A DNA stretch of 52,224 nt, taken from a virus. The notes under the pieces were generated by a model that did no database searches, was not told the origin of the DNA, and saw nothing but the letters and a program-made list of their open reading frames with translations. The stretch spans positions 1-52,224 of IMG/VR virus record IMGVR_UViG_3300025674_000061, one strand, 5' to 3'. How positions within the stretch are numbered: the stretch's first letter is position 1; the number at the start of each line of letters is the position of its first letter. Shown piece by piece: positions 1-6,488 of the stretch. Position numbers and translations under genes: made by a program.

Positions 1-188
1 GGATGACCATCGACAACAACGTTATGAGGAGGTAAAACATTGTTGATAAAATGAATGCTATCACCAGCACTGATACTAACATCCGAAGGTTCGAAAACAA
101 GTTGTCCATTATTACCCATTTGAACATCTACTGCCCATGCAGGAAGGGCAAAAAACATTGTAGCTAGAAGTGCAAAAAAGAATTTCAT
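1..188 (-). CDS. petE: Plastocyanin, N-terminal part (runs off window)
   Basis: Translation from the ATG at 188 gives a signal peptide (MKFFFALLATMFFALPAWA) followed by a mature start of the plastocyanin type: a VDVQMGNNGQLVFEPSDVSI segment, then an FINNVLPPHNVVVDGH segment whose His is the first copper ligand. The other ligands (Cys, His, Met) lie beyond position 1. Plastocyanin is the soluble lumenal copper protein that carries electrons from cytochrome b6f to photosystem I, and it is a known auxiliary gene of marine cyanophages. The signal peptide fits export to the thylakoid lumen. It lies in the same minus-strand photosynthesis block as psbA and ferredoxin. Only about 62 codons are visible, so intactness cannot be judged. 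Confidence 0.9.
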   Translation of the reverse strand, partial: MKFFFALLATMFFALPAWAVDVQMGNNGQLVFEPSDVSISAGDSIHFINNVLPPHNVVVDGH

Positions 189-221
189 TAGGTATTTGCA
201 ACTACAACTATGTATGAATAC

Positions 222-386
222 CTATTCAACACTATTCTCTTCTGTTGTGGATTGCAAATAATCTTTTTCTGTTTGATATGGATGCGATTTGCCTGACCAG
301 ATCTCGTAACCTTCTACAAGATCTGGGATCAACCACTGGTCAACACGGTAGCAATACTTCCAGTTGACAGGTTGAATACAATTCAT
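222..386 (-). CDS. Small hypothetical protein between petE and psbA
   Basis: A 54-residue reading frame starts at the ATG at 386. The same frame can be extended upstream to a TTG at 458, but that would overlap the preceding gene and add a hydrophobic segment. The protein is rich in aromatic residues (YCYRVDQWLIPDLVEGYEIW) and has an acidic C-terminus. I do not recognise a family, and no strong ribosome binding site is visible. It is supported mainly by being co-directional and filling the gap between its neighbours. Confidence 0.5.
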   Translation of the reverse strand: MNCIQPVNWKYCYRVDQWLIPDLVEGYEIWSGKSHPYQTEKDYLQSTTEENSVE

Positions 387-426
387 CACAACAACTTGGA
401 AGAATGCTACTAGGTGGATCCAGAAA

Positions 427-699
427 CTATACACTCTCTGGAGGTTGTGATGGAACAAAAGGACTTCGACTACGGTTCTTAATTACAATAAAAGCATCCT
501 TGTTATATTTAACTGTTCCCTTTAGTGGTGCCCATTTAGTTCCAGCACCGTCAATACCATAGACAGACATACCACCAATCTCTACGTGGATATCATCTCC
601 AGGTTCCCATTCAAGATCAGAGATAGCGGAACCTAGTTGTCCCAACCAGGGATTAGGCCATTCTTTAGCAGGATCTCTTACTGTTTCATTGTCTTCCAT
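427..699 (-). CDS. Hypothetical protein downstream of psbA
   Basis: The likely product is 90 residues from the ATG at 699, which has AGAAG about eight bases upstream. An in-frame ATG at 732 sits directly on the T-run of the psbA terminator and is less likely. The sequence (EWPNPWLGQLGSAISDLEWE, then VEIGGMSVYGIDG and VKYNKDAFIVIKNRS) looks like a compact beta-rich soluble protein. I do not recognise the family and assign no function. Its position just after psbA places it in the auxiliary metabolism block. Confidence 0.6.
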   Translation of the reverse strand: MEDNETVRDPAKEWPNPWLGQLGSAISDLEWEPGDDIHVEIGGMSVYGIDGAGTKWAPLKGTVKYNKDAFIVIKNRSRSPFVPSQPPESV

Positions 700-732
700 A
701 ACATGTTCTTCTGGATCTAGTTTTCCGTGCAT

Positions 733-757
733 AAAAAAAGAGGGTCTCTCGACCCTC
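733..757 (-). terminator. Rho-independent terminator of psbA
   Basis: On the minus strand GAGGGTC (757-751) pairs with GACCCTC (746-740) around a four-base loop and is followed directly by seven T residues (739-733). It starts 28 bases beyond the psbA stop codon. Confidence 0.88.
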
Positions 758-784
758 CCATTATAACAGTTATTCAGTTTTAAA

Positions 785-1864
785 TCAACCAACAGCAGGT
801 GCGGTGAGTGCAACAGGAGTAGACTCTGCAGCTGCGAGGTCAAGAGGGAAGTTGTGAGCGTTGCGCTCGTGCATCACTTCCATACCGAGGTTGGCGCGGT
901 TGAGCACGTCAGCCCAGGTGTTCAGCACACGACCCTGGGAATCCAGGATCGACTGGTTGAAGTTGAAGCCGTTCAGGTTGAAGGCCATGGTGCTAACACC
1001 AAGAGCAGTGAACCAGATGCCAACAACAGGCCATGCTGCGAGGAAGAAGTGCAGAGAACGAGAGTTGTTGAAGGATGCGTATTGGAAGATCAGACGACCA
1101 AAGTATCCGTGAGCAGCAACAATGTTATAGGTCTCTTCTTCTTGACCGAACTTGTAACCATAGTTCTGGGACTCAGACTCGGTGGTTTCACGAACCAGCG
1201 AGGAAGTAACCAGAGAACCGTGCATTGCACTGAACAGAGAACCACCGAACACACCAGCGACACCCAACATGTGGAAGGGGTGCATCAGGATGTTGTGCTC
1301 TGCTTGGAAGACAAGCATGTAGTTGAAAGTACCACTAATGCCCAGGGGCATTGCATCAGAGAAAGAACCTTGACCGAAAGGATAGACCAGGAAGACAGCA
1401 GATGCAGCAGCAACAGGTGCAGAGTATGCAACGCAGATCCAAGGACGCATACCTAGACGGTAAGAAAGTTCCCACTCACGGCCCATATATGCATAGATGC
1501 CGATGAGGAAGTGGAAGACTACGAGTTGGAAAGGTCCACCATTGTAGAGCCACTCATCGAGAGAAGCTGCTTCCCAGATGGGATAGAAGTGAAGACCAAT
1601 TGCATTGGAGGAAGGGATAACAGCACCAGAGATGATGTTGTTTCCATACATCAGAGAACCAGCGACTGGTTCACGGATGCCGTCAATGTCCACAGGGGGA
1701 GCACCGACGAAGGCAACGATGAAGCAGGTTGCTGCAGCGAGCAACGTAGGAATCATCAGGACACCGAACCAACCAACATAAAGGCGGTTGTCAGTGGAGG
1801 TTACCCAGTTACAGAATTGTTCCCAGGCATTAATAGAACGTTTTTGTGAAAGAGTTGCAGTCAT
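785..1864 (-). CDS. psbA: Photosystem II D1 protein
   Basis: The 359-residue product matches D1 over its full length. It starts with an [20 protein letters not shown] segment, contains the FSDAMPLG segment with the manganese ligand Asp170, and ends with a 15-residue extension after Ala344 (cleavage between LDLA and AAESTP). D1 binds the P680 chlorophylls, QB and the Mn4Ca cluster and is the fastest-turning-over PSII subunit. Phage copies replace host D1 during infection. The gene is uninterrupted, with no intron or homing endonuclease. It has its own promoter upstream (-35 TTGACA, -10 TATACT at 2031-2059), a leader of about 160 bases with a stem-loop, and its own terminator, so it looks like a self-contained transcription unit. 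Confidence 0.98.
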   Translation of the reverse strand: MTATLSQKRSINAWEQFCNWVTSTDNRLYVGWFGVLMIPTLLAAATCFIVAFVGAPPVDIDGIREPVAGSLMYGNNIISGAVIPSSNAIGLHFYPIWEAASLDEWLYNGGPFQLVVFHFLIGIYAYMGREWELSYRLGMRPWICVAYSAPVAAASAVFLVYPFGQGSFSDAMPLGISGTFNYMLVFQAEHNILMHPFHMLGVAGVFGGSLFSAMHGSLVTSSLVRETTESESQNYGYKFGQEEETYNIVAAHGYFGRLIFQYASFNNSRSLHFFLAAWPVVGIWFTALGVSTMAFNLNGFNFNQSILDSQGRVLNTWADVLNRANLGMEVMHERNAHNFPLDLAAAESTPVALTAPAVG

Positions 1865-1914
1865 TGTTATGAACAGTTAGTAAGTCCATCAGGGAAATGG
1901 TGGAGGTACTATTT

Positions 1915-1935
1915 CCTCGCCACCCTCAGGCGAGG
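1915..1935 (-). promoter_or_regulatory. Stem-loop in the psbA 5' leader
   Basis: A perfect 7-bp inverted repeat (CCTCGCC at 1915-1921, GGCGAGG at 1929-1935) encloses a seven-base loop, about 50 bases upstream of the psbA start. No T-run follows on the minus strand, so it is not a standard terminator. I infer a role in mRNA stability or translation. Confidence 0.6.
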
Positions 1936-2030
1936 ATATGAGAGACGTGCTTTATACACCCTATAGGTCTCGGTTTGGGGTGTTACAAACGATTAGAAAT
2001 GTTTACATTCCTTAACCCGTTGACTTATTT

Positions 2031-2059
2031 AGTATAACCCGAACCCACTTTCGTGTCAA
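2031..2059 (-). promoter_or_regulatory. Sigma70-type promoter of psbA
   Basis: On the minus strand TTGACA (2059-2054) and TATACT (2036-2031) are separated by exactly 17 bases. Transcription would start near 2024 and give a leader of about 160 bases before psbA. The spacing and hexamers fit recognition by the host vegetative RNA polymerase. Confidence 0.85.
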
Positions 2060-2086
2060 GCCATGGGTTTTGGTGATTTAGTTTCC

Positions 2087-3355
2087 TTATAGGATACATT
2101 GAGTACACTTATGTGCAAGTCCAGGCATGTGTTCGAAGTATCCAAAGTCAAACACGGCATCAAGTTCCCAGATAAACATTGGATGAGCGATAGGAGATGT
2201 GGTCCAGGTATCATCCATCTGCACCGCTCCCTCCAAAGTAAAGTCTTTGGACATACAGATCTTCATGAACTCAGATCCTTGGACTTGGTTCATGGATACT
2301 TCAGAAGCCCAGTCCCAGAAAGGAGTCTTGTGAATACTTCCTCTGTGATAATGAAAAGCAATAAAGTCTCGGAATGAATGTAAATATCTTCGATACTGAT
2401 CATTCAATTCATCTTCTTCCAGATCATAGTTAAAATAATCTATCGCCATAGTAGCGAGAGTTGTATATAAAGGAACTCCATATCCATGAAGAGGTTCGTA
2501 TGTATAAAGGGCATTTCCATTCCTTAAAATTTTTCCATCAACAAATTTCTTAGAGTGATAGTGAGGCCAAGAAAAAGATTTTACGTTGTCCCTCAACTTA
2601 TCATAATCAATATGAGCTCTAGGAATTCTATGTTCTCGTAAAAATCTATGCGAGTCCTTTATTGCTTCTTCTTCAGTAGTGACCTTATTATTGTACAGGT
2701 ATCCCCAACTACTCCTATTACTAACTGGGATGCCAAACATCCATCCATTTGGATGAGCGATGTGATAGGTCCATTCCCAATCGCCTGGTTTATCACAGAC
2801 GTTTATGATCACAGAATTAATTGCAATCGATTCTGGATCTTCATATGTGTCATCAAATTCCTTTGGTATGCCTCTACAATCTATGACGTAATTGTATTTG
2901 AGAACTTCATCACCAAGGGACACATAAGCACCAGCAGAGTCTTGCCAGATATCTTTAACTACACCATGGACTTCCTTGAACTTGTGTCCCCAATAATGTT
3001 TGAGTCTGGGAAGTACAAATGGTCTCCATGAATATGTGTCAGCGTGTACTCCTTGACAGGAAAGAGATAGATATCCATTGAGGCTCTCAGGAAAGTTCTG
3101 AGTCTCACACCAATCCACAAGAGCAACACCATGTTTGGTTGTGGCATTTATTTCCTTCATGTCAAAAGGAAATTGAAACTGAAGTGATCCCCTAAGTAAC
3201 TGAACAAAGTCATGCGAAAGACTCTCCCCCACACCAATGATGGGAGAATTTGGATCATGTATTAAATCAACCTCCAAATCTACAGGAGACCTTGAACACA
3301 TGACCATCGCGGAAACTAATCCGCCTGTTCCACTTCCGACTACAGCTACTTTCAT
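2087..3355 (-). CDS. prnA: Flavin-dependent tryptophan-halogenase-like protein
   Basis: This 422-residue protein belongs to the FADH2-dependent halogenase family. Features visible: a dinucleotide-binding GxGxxG (residues 7-12), the GVGES motif (41-45), a NATTKHGV segment whose Lys74 aligns with the catalytic Lys79 of PrnA, and WMFGIP (205-210), a variant of the WxWxIP halogenase signature. In place of the family's EPLESTG segment it has EPLHGYG (287-293), so the Glu-Ser pair corresponding to PrnA 346-347 is His-Gly. Halogenation is therefore uncertain and the protein could be a flavin monooxygenase or an inactive relative. Similar proteins are often annotated as PrnA in marine cyanophages. 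The ATG at 3355 is the only sensible start. Confidence 0.8.
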   Translation of the reverse strand: MKVAVVGSGTGGLVSAMVMCSRSPVDLEVDLIHDPNSPIIGVGESLSHDFVQLLRGSLQFQFPFDMKEINATTKHGVALVDWCETQNFPESLNGYLSLSCQGVHADTYSWRPFVLPRLKHYWGHKFKEVHGVVKDIWQDSAGAYVSLGDEVLKYNYVIDCRGIPKEFDDTYEDPESIAINSVIINVCDKPGDWEWTYHIAHPNGWMFGIPVSNRSSWGYLYNNKVTTEEEAIKDSHRFLREHRIPRAHIDYDKLRDNVKSFSWPHYHSKKFVDGKILRNGNALYTYEPLHGYGVPLYTTLATMAIDYFNYDLEEDELNDQYRRYLHSFRDFIAFHYHRGSIHKTPFWDWASEVSMNQVQGSEFMKICMSKDFTLEGAVQMDDTWTTSPIAHPMFIWELDAVFDFGYFEHMPGLAHKCTQCIL

Positions 3356-3367
3356 AAAATCAGGTAC

Positions 3368-3394
3368 AAAAAAAGTCAGAATCTCTTCTGACTT
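3368..3394 (-). terminator. Rho-independent terminator after the petF-hli operon
   Basis: On the minus strand AAGTCAGA and TCTGACTT (3394-3387 and 3380-3373) form an 8-bp stem with a six-base loop, merging into a seven-base T-run (3374-3368). It lies just past the 41-residue membrane peptide and just before the halogenase-like gene start. Confidence 0.82.
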
Positions 3395-3405
3395 CCTTGA
3401 AATAT

Positions 3406-3531
3406 TTAGATAGGGTTGTAAGCAGGGATCATCATTCCCCCATCCATGTCGTCATCATCGTCTGCATTGGAACTACCAGAGGCGACAATCAATAGATACG
3501 TTCCCAGTAGTATCATTGCAAACAATAACAT
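3406..3531 (-). CDS. 41-residue membrane peptide with an acidic tail
   Basis: The start ATG (3531-3529) overlaps the TGA of the 35-residue hli gene as TGATG, which implies translational coupling. The product has one hydrophobic span (MLLFAMILLGTYLLIVASG), then an acidic stretch of five Asp followed by MDGGMM and a short tail. A longer in-frame reading back to 3609 would overlap hli and is less likely. I know no family for it. Its position as the last gene of the ferredoxin/hli operon suggests a small thylakoid or inner-membrane subunit, but that is inference. Confidence 0.62.
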   Translation of the reverse strand: MLLFAMILLGTYLLIVASGSSNADDDDDMDGGMMIPAYNPI

Positions 3532-3638
3532 CACCAAATACCAGGAATGATTTGACCTGTGGTGGCATAGGATCCCATTGCAGCGATCACTCCGATCATT
3601 GCTGCCCAACCATTAATACGTTCTGCGCGTTCGTTCAT
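3531..3638 (-). CDS. hli: High-light-inducible protein, minimal 35-residue form
   Basis: The ATG at 3638 is preceded by a clear AGGAG ribosome binding site. The 35-residue product begins MNERAERINGWAAMIGVIAA and carries the chlorophyll-binding ExxNGxxAMxG motif in its single transmembrane helix. It ends TTGQIIPGIW. High-light-inducible proteins are single-helix relatives of plant antenna proteins that protect photosystems and bind free chlorophyll, and cyanophages commonly carry them. It lies inside the petF-hli operon, overlaps the end of the upstream 57-residue gene by 26 bases and is coupled to the next gene by TGATG. Confidence 0.88.
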   Translation of the reverse strand: MNERAERINGWAAMIGVIAAMGSYATTGQIIPGIW

Positions 3639-3786
3639 TTGTTTTCTCCTGTTTTGTTTTGTTGTAAATAATAATCTCTTCACCGTCGTGGGTGAAGACT
3701 AGTTCATCATCGTGCGCCCAGCAAAGTTCTTCATACAAAGAATTGAGTCTCCTCATATCTTCCCAGAGAGCATTTTCCTTAGACAT
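3613..3786 (-). CDS. 57-residue hypothetical protein between petF and hli
   Basis: The frame runs from the ATG at 3786 to a TAA at 3615-3613. The product starts MSKENALWEDMRRLNSLYEE and continues with LCWAHDDELVFTHDGEEI. The first part should form an amphipathic helix and the second a short beta hairpin. The last 26 bases overlap the hli start, and the hli ribosome binding site lies within this gene. No family recognised. It starts four bases after ferredoxin ends, consistent with one transcript. Confidence 0.6.
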   Translation of the reverse strand: MSKENALWEDMRRLNSLYEELCWAHDDELVFTHDGEEIIIYNKTKQEKTNERTRRTY

Positions 3787-3790
3787 AATA

Positions 3791-4084
3791 TCAATAGAGT
3801 TGATCTTCTTGATCAGTCAATAGGGTAACATCACTGGTTGGATATGCAACACAAGTCAGAACAAATCCAGCTTCAATTTGATCATCATCAAGGAAGGACT
3901 GGTCACCTTGGTCAACAGTACCACTTACAATCTTACCAGCACAGGAAGAACAAGCACCTGCACGGCAGGAGTAGTTCATATCCACACCCTGATCTTCAGC
4001 AGCATCCAAGATGTACTGATCATCTTCACAAGTGATAGTGGTTTCACCTTCTGCACTCTTAAGAGTAATGTTGTAGGAAGTCAT
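3791..4084 (-). CDS. petF: Plant-type [2Fe-2S] ferredoxin
   Basis: The 97-residue product matches the chloroplast/cyanobacterial ferredoxin family in length and has the four cluster cysteines in the CRAGACSSC arrangement (Cys40, Cys45, Cys48) plus Cys78 (VLTCVAYP). It accepts electrons from photosystem I and passes them to NADP reductase, bilin reductases or ribonucleotide reductase systems. Phage ferredoxins are known in marine cyanophages. The start overlaps the stop of the upstream 28-residue peptide (TAATG), so the two are probably translationally coupled. The operon promoter lies upstream of the hli gene at 4417-4446. Confidence 0.95.
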   Translation of the reverse strand: MTSYNITLKSAEGETTITCEDDQYILDAAEDQGVDMNYSCRAGACSSCAGKIVSGTVDQGDQSFLDDDQIEAGFVLTCVAYPTSDVTLLTDQEDQLY

Positions 4085-4170
4085 TAATAAGTTTCAGATA
4101 GTTTTTCTACAGAGTACGCCAACAAAACAAAGAAGGCGATACTAGTGATTGTAAAGCAAATCTGTGTCAT
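4084..4170 (-). CDS. 28-residue single-span membrane peptide
   Basis: An ATG at 4170, two bases past the hli stop, opens a 28-codon frame that closes with TAA overlapping the ferredoxin ATG. The peptide begins [20 protein letters not shown] and ends in a charged tail (VEKLSETY), which is one transmembrane helix. The size recalls small photosystem or cytochrome b6f subunits such as PetN or PsbM, but I see no specific match. Support for it being real: tight packing between hli and petF, TAATG coupling and a coherent membrane profile. Confidence 0.6.
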   Translation of the reverse strand: MTQICFTITSIAFFVLLAYSVEKLSETY

Positions 4171-4172
4171 TG

Positions 4173-4391
4173 TCAAATACCAAAGGCACCGAAAAAGAAC
4201 AGACTACCAGTAGTGGCATAAGAAATGACCGCTGCTACAAATCCAAGCATTGCAGTACGACCATTGAGTTTCTCTGCACGTTCTGCATGAGACTCCATAC
4301 CATACTTAGCACGGTCTTCATCAGTCATATACATTGCAGGTTCGATAGCGAACATATTTTGTTGTCCGCGTTCGTTTGTAGTAACAGTCAT
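4173..4391 (-). CDS. hli: High-light-inducible protein
   Basis: A 72-residue product with a soluble N-terminal half and a C-terminal helix carrying AERAEKLNGRTAMLGFVAAV, the ExxNGRxAMxG chlorophyll-binding signature. It ends in an aromatic FFFGAFGI. This is the longer of two hli genes in the operon. A sigma70-type promoter lies about 25 bases upstream of the ATG at 4391. As first gene of the transcript it precedes the 28-residue peptide and ferredoxin. Confidence 0.95.
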   Translation of the reverse strand: MTVTTNERGQQNMFAIEPAMYMTDEDRAKYGMESHAERAEKLNGRTAMLGFVAAVISYATTGSLFFFGAFGI

Positions 4392-4416
4392 TATTTTGTT
4401 AAGATTTACAACTATA

Positions 4417-4446
4417 ATTATATAGTATTGTAACAGTTTTTGTCAA
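4417..4446 (-). promoter_or_regulatory. Sigma70-type promoter of the hli-petF operon
   Basis: On the minus strand TTGACA (4446-4441) and TATAAT (4422-4417) are perfect hexamers separated by 18 bases. It drives hli, the 28-residue peptide, petF, the 57-residue gene, the second hli and the 41-residue peptide, up to the terminator at 3368-3394. Confidence 0.85.
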
Positions 4447-4462
4447 CGGTATTTTTGTTATA

Positions 4463-4618
4463 TTAGTAACCAAATTCCATCAGTTTATCTAATACTTTAG
4501 ATAAGTACTGGTGGGCTTTCCACTTTTCCCCATTAGGAATTTCCTCGTGGTCCAGCTGGTGTTTCAAGTTATAGATATGGGCAATCAATATGTTCTTGTC
4601 CACAGGTCCTCTAGGCAT
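4463..4618 (-). CDS. 51-residue hypothetical protein
   Basis: The frame starts at the ATG at 4618 and reads MPRGPVDKNILIAHIYNLKH, then QLDHEEIPNGEKWKAHQYL, ending in DKLMEFGY. It is a small helical charged protein that resembles a conserved cyanophage hypothetical I have seen, without known function. It ends just upstream of the hli-petF promoter. Confidence 0.6.
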   Translation of the reverse strand: MPRGPVDKNILIAHIYNLKHQLDHEEIPNGEKWKAHQYLSKVLDKLMEFGY

Positions 4619-4644
4619 TGTTCTAAATGAGTATTCATTACTAG

Positions 4645-5229
4645 TTATACCTCAGGAACATCAAAGTTATACCATCCTGTTGCGATATACTTCGTTTGTG
4701 TGTGGGAAACCTGACTTCTATGAGTATGCGTCCAATACGCAGGCCAAATAACTACCCTACCTTCGACTGCTTTTAGTGTAGTTTCTTGGTCTAGAAATTG
4801 AGTGCCGCCATCTGGAACATCATTTAAGTAAATCATCCAAGCAAGTATCCTCCTACATGCATCAGAATGAGGAAACTCATTAAAGTTTCCATGTTCATGA
4901 TGCCAATTTTTAAATCCGCCTCCTGGGAAATACTTCTGAATGTTGTAATAGGGATCCAAGTTCCAAGAACTAGAGACATAATTGATCCCCTTTACTTCTT
5001 CATGATATTCTTTTGTATGATATATAAGAATTTCTTCAAGCAATTGATCTACTGGATCTTGTTCCCTGAAGTCCTTAGTCCAGTCAGTAGATTGTTTATG
5101 TGATTGATCTACTTCGCCACCCCAAGCAACCCCAGGACTGTGTTTGTCTGGGTGCATTTCAAACCATTTAATAACCCTCTCACATTCAACATGCGAGAGG
5201 GCACCATCACGAACGTATATAAATTGCAT
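4645..5229 (-). CDS. 2OG-Fe(II) oxygenase (prolyl-4-hydroxylase type)
   Basis: The 194-residue product from the ATG at 5229 (a GTG lies one codon upstream) has the double-stranded beta-helix layout of the 2-oxoglutarate/iron oxygenases. Visible are YFPGGGF followed by a His/Glu cluster (WHHEHGN), the ILAWMIYLNDVPDGGTQFL strand pair, a second iron-ligand region WPAYWTHTHR, and TKYIATGWY, whose Lys could bind 2-oxoglutarate. A close paralogue sits at 18302-18892. The substrate is unknown. Such phage enzymes are proposed to hydroxylate proteins, sugars or nucleobases. Confidence 0.82.
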   Translation of the reverse strand: MQFIYVRDGALSHVECERVIKWFEMHPDKHSPGVAWGGEVDQSHKQSTDWTKDFREQDPVDQLLEEILIYHTKEYHEEVKGINYVSSSWNLDPYYNIQKYFPGGGFKNWHHEHGNFNEFPHSDACRRILAWMIYLNDVPDGGTQFLDQETTLKAVEGRVVIWPAYWTHTHRSQVSHTQTKYIATGWYNFDVPEV

Positions 5230-5256
5230 CACTAATCACAGAAGTGTTCTCTATTA

Positions 5257-5460
5257 CTAATTATATTCACTAATAATCCGTTCACACTTCTCCGTATTCT
5301 TCTTGCAAAATTCCGTAACGTAAGAATCTACGTCTACATTCATTTTATAGTGAGCATGTGTATGGATTAATTGTATTGCACATAAAGATCCAACAGTTAT
5401 CAACAACAAATGACAAATAGGACTGCTTGCACAGCAGAGTAGATTCTTACGAAAGTTCAT
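5257..5460 (-). CDS. Small membrane or secreted hypothetical protein
   Basis: The 67-residue product starts at the ATG at 5460, overlapping the TGA of the upstream barrel-like gene (TGATG). It has an N-terminal hydrophobic span (LLCCASSPICHLLLITVG) and a hydrophilic C-terminus with FCKKNTEKCERIISEY. Several Cys could form disulfides if exported. No family recognised; coupling to the exported protein upstream suggests a joint role in the envelope. Confidence 0.5.
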   Translation of the reverse strand: MNFRKNLLCCASSPICHLLLITVGSLCAIQLIHTHAHYKMNVDVDSYVTEFCKKNTEKCERIISEYN

Positions 5461-5816
5461 CAGAAGCGATACTTAGTGGTGATCTCTGCCTTCCAATCAG
5501 TCTTGGTGCTCAGGCTGATTGCTTCAACCTTTGCCTTAGCAGAAAGCTTTTCGGTCAACTTGATAGCGGATCCGATCTCAGCAGCAACGAAACCTTTGGA
5601 GTCGCCACCATCAGGGGTCTTGGCACCACCACCAAGCTCAACATAGGGCTTAGCGATACCAACTTTCCAGTCATAACCAAGACGAGCCTGGTTGACTGCT
5701 TCTTTGTAGTTGTCGTCGGTGAATTTGAATTCAGACTTCGTGGACACATAGGGTCCTGCAAGGGCAGGTGCTGCGATCATGGGCAGTGCCAGAGCAGCAA
5801 GAGCGATTGCTTTCAT
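5460..5816 (-). CDS. Exported protein, probable outer-membrane beta-barrel
   Basis: From the ATG at 5816, preceded by AAAGGA, the 118-residue product has a signal peptide (MKAIALAALALPMIAAPALA) and a mature part starting GPYVSTKSEFKF. Alternating hydrophobic residues (VAAEIGSAIKL, KVEAISLSTKT) and a C-terminal aromatic residue (TTKYRF) are typical of small outer-membrane barrels. It resembles the next upstream gene at 5915-6286 in layout (GPYV after cleavage, a PDGG loop, terminal Phe), so the two look like paralogues. Exact function unknown. Confidence 0.68.
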   Translation of the reverse strand: MKAIALAALALPMIAAPALAGPYVSTKSEFKFTDDNYKEAVNQARLGYDWKVGIAKPYVELGGGAKTPDGGDSKGFVAAEIGSAIKLTEKLSAKAKVEAISLSTKTDWKAEITTKYRF

Positions 5817-5850
5817 GGGAAATTTCCTTTGAATTGGGTTTACTTGTCTC

Positions 5851-5885
5851 AAAAAAAGAGACCTCTACAGTTTAGTAGAGATCTC
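5851..5885 (-). terminator. Rho-independent terminator
   Basis: On the minus strand GAGATCTCTAC (5885-5875) pairs with GTAGAGGTCTC (5868-5858) with one mismatch around a six-base loop, followed by seven T residues. It ends the transcript of the barrel-like gene at 5915-6286 and may leave weak read-through into the paralogue. Confidence 0.85.
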
Positions 5886-5914
5886 GGATTTTGTCGTTAA
5901 GTATTAGTTAACAA

Positions 5915-6286
5915 TCAGAAAGTGAACTTCAGACCAGCCTTGGTGCCGTAAGAACGGTCAACACCAGCAACGCCACTACCAACGAAGGAGACTTCGCCGT
6001 AAGCAGACAGTTGATCGGTCAGACCAGCAGACAGACCTGCCTTACCCGAAGGAACGGTGTCAGAAGCACCACCGTCAGGAGCAACGATCGTAGCACCACC
6101 TTGGACGTACCAAGCAGCGGACTCACCCAGAGCACCTTCGTAGCCGACGTGGGTGTCGATGTTGGTGCCAGAGTAGTTAGAACCAGTGAAACCACTGTTG
6201 GCTTCTACGTTAACGTAGGGACCTGCAAAAGCAGCGCCAGCGAACAGGGGGGCAGCAGCAGCGGCTGCGAGAACAGATTTAAACAT
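5915..6286 (-). CDS. Exported protein, probable outer-membrane beta-barrel
   Basis: The ATG at 6286 has a good GAGGA ribosome binding site. The 123-residue product has a signal peptide (MFKSVLAAAAAAPLFAGAAF-AG) and a glycine- and serine-rich mature chain of likely beta strands ending LKFTF, the C-terminal Phe signature of outer-membrane barrels. It shares GPYV and PDGG landmarks with the paralogue downstream. A phage-encoded surface protein like this could alter the host surface during infection, for example by excluding other phages; that is inference. Both a sigma70-type and a T4-late-type promoter lie upstream. Confidence 0.68.
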   Translation of the reverse strand: MFKSVLAAAAAAPLFAGAAFAGPYVNVEANSGFTGSNYSGTNIDTHVGYEGALGESAAWYVQGGATIVAPDGGASDTVPSGKAGLSAGLTDQLSAYGEVSFVGSGVAGVDRSYGTKAGLKFTF

Positions 6287-6364
6287 TTGAATTCCTCGTA
6301 ATTTACTTGCGGAATGGTTACCCGCAGATGATGGATCGGGTTCGACTTTCCGATCGCTATTAAT

Positions 6365-6393
6365 AGAATACCACATAACCGTGGTCAGGTCAA
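6365..6393 (-). promoter_or_regulatory. Sigma70-type promoter of the barrel-like gene
   Basis: On the minus strand TTGACC (6393-6388) and TATTCT (6370-6365) are separated by 17 bases, giving a leader of roughly 70 bases to the ATG at 6286. Confidence 0.7.
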
Positions 6394-6458
6394 CAAAACG
6401 TCTGCGAGTAGTTGAGGCTTTCGTTTGTTGTAAAACGTAACACTGGGTTACGTCCATT

Positions 6459-6466
6459 TATTTATA
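6459..6466 (-). promoter_or_regulatory. T4-type late promoter box
   Basis: A perfect TATAAATA on the minus strand lies between the end of the GT25 gene and the barrel-like gene, 173 bases from the latter's start. Together with the sigma70 promoter it would allow expression both early and late. Confidence 0.6.
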
Positions 6467-6488
6467 CTACCTTATTTCTTTAGGATTG

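Noticed and set aside
854-1849. Open frames on the plus strand opposite psbA (200 and 112 codons)
   Set aside because: They are antisense shadows of the highly conserved psbA and have no ribosome binding site or recognisable product.
785-1864. Possible intron or homing endonuclease in psbA
   Set aside because: The D1 frame is uninterrupted at 359 codons with normal landmarks.
3406-3609. A 67-residue frame reaching back from the 41-residue peptide
   Set aside because: The first 26 codons overlap the confirmed hli gene, and a TGATG junction gives a better start at 3531.
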